Below, piece after piece: positions 63,620 through 64,000 of a stretch of DNA of 64,000 nt (its first letter is position 1; each line of letters opens with the position of its first letter). The DNA lies in NCBI GenBank assembly GCA_000023185.1, contig CP001622.1:1426001-1490000 (forward strand). Direction: 5' to 3'. The notes under the pieces were generated by a model, which saw only the letters and a list, made by a program, of their open reading frames with translations, ran no database searches and had not been told where the DNA came from. Source of the DNA: Rhizobium leguminosarum bv. trifolii WSM1325. GTDB taxonomy: Bacteria > Pseudomonadota > Alphaproteobacteria > Rhizobiales > Rhizobiaceae. The position numbers and the translations under genes were made by a program.

Positions 63620-64000
63620 TCACGAAGCTTTGGCTTCGAAAGCCGGGGCGAAATCTCCCAGCTGTTTTGCTTTGAGGATCGTGGCCTCGATATCCTGCTC
63701 CACGATCGCTTCAAGATCGGCGAAGCTGTCGATCAGATAGTAGATCGGCTGGAGGATATCGATCCGGTAGGGCGTCCGCAGCACGCTCAGCAGATCGAAC
63801 GGCCGGAATTCGCACGCTTTGCCTTCCATTGCCGCTTTCGCTTCGTTGGGCGATGAGACGATGCCCGCGCCGAAGCAGCGGCGTCCCTGCGGCGTATTGA
63901 TCAGGCCGAATTCGACAGTGAACCAGAAGATCCGGAACAGATGCCATGAATAGCCCTTGCCGAGGCGGACCGCGGTTTCGCCGAAATGCCGGACGAAATT
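63620..64000 (-). CDS. phhA: Phenylalanine 4-hydroxylase, 3' part (5' end outside window)
   Basis: Phenylalanine 4-hydroxylase converts phenylalanine to tyrosine with tetrahydrobiopterin and iron. The minus-strand frame is open from 64000 and encodes about 126 C-terminal residues: GYSWHLFRIFWFTVEFGLI, the pterin hydroxylase signature near the iron site, GRRCFGAGIVSSPNEA and FDLLSVLRTPYRIDILQ. The iron-ligand histidines lie upstream of the window. ATG 63829 is internal. It converges with the L,D-transpeptidase gene. Confidence 0.88.
   Translation of the reverse strand, partial: NFVRHFGETAVRLGKGYSWHLFRIFWFTVEFGLINTPQGRRCFGAGIVSSPNEAKAAMEGKACEFRPFDLLSVLRTPYRIDILQPIYYLIDSFADLEAIVEQDIEATILKAKQLGDFAPAFEAKAS

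Noticed and set aside
1..64000. CRISPR array, complete insertion sequence, prophage, rRNA or tRNA genes
   Set aside because: No regularly spaced direct repeats, transposase or phage genes, or structural RNA signatures were found on either strand.

Overview
The window is chromosomal DNA from a high-GC alphaproteobacterium, most likely a Rhizobium of the R. leguminosarum/R. etli type. This is inferred from the gene order secY-adk-rpsM-rpsK-rpoA-rplQ without rpmJ or infA between them, the AGGAG-type ribosome binding sites, a BA14K-family protein, rhizobial-style mosaic intergenic repeats and several GGAAC-N16/17-(C/A)GTT promoter-like sites of the alphaproteobacterial general stress sigma factor (EcfG) type. 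No rRNA, tRNA, CRISPR array, complete insertion sequence or prophage was seen.

Region 1 (1-17.6 kb, all plus strand) is the str-S10-spc-alpha translation block: the 3' part of fusA, tuf, the S10 genes rpsJ to rpsQ, the spc genes rplN to secY, adk, then rpsM, rpsK, rpoA and rplQ. Genes are mostly separated by 2-40 bases or overlap. Several wider spacers (rpsQ/rplN, rplR/rpsE, rplO/secY, rpsM/rpsK, rpsK/rpoA, rpoA/rplQ) carry a hairpin followed by a T-run, so the block looks punctuated by attenuators or terminators.

Region 2 (17.6-34.8 kb) is ordinary mixed chromosome: a DUF2809 membrane protein, the msrP-msrQ periplasmic methionine sulfoxide repair pair, ilvD, a YkvA/LprI-type pair flanked by two 112-bp composite repeats in inverted orientation, a Do-type protease followed by rarA, small conserved genes, a DapA-like gene broken by two frameshifts, two alpha/beta hydrolases (one lacking its nucleophilic serine), a ketopantoate-reductase-like protein, a divergent SDR/LysR pair, a nucleoside deoxyribosyltransferase-like protein and a carboxymuconolactone-decarboxylase-family protein.

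Region 3 (34.8-53.0 kb) begins with a PAS histidine kinase with no adjacent response regulator. It continues with a plus-strand catabolic cluster: a LacI-type regulator whose operator-like palindrome lies inside its own promoter, a fused CoA-transferase, an enoyl-CoA hydratase, an aldehyde dehydrogenase, a complete CUT1 sugar ABC importer, two GMC oxidoreductases, a Gfo/Idh/MocA oxidoreductase and a large FAD oxidoreductase. Together they suggest import of a sugar-like or glycosidic compound, its stepwise oxidation, and feeding of an acid product into CoA-thioester metabolism. The substrate cannot be read from the sequence.

Region 4 (53.0-64 kb) is rich in small, envelope-associated and stress-type genes, with exonuclease III, a NarL-type two-component pair, a Gly/Asn/Ser-rich exported protein, a truncated methyltransferase, a DUF1236-like protein, a BA14K protein, a protein with a duplicated HARP-like module, a LysR regulator, an L,D-transpeptidase and the 3' end of a phenylalanine 4-hydroxylase gene. 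EcfG-like promoters in front of several of these point to a general-stress neighbourhood.
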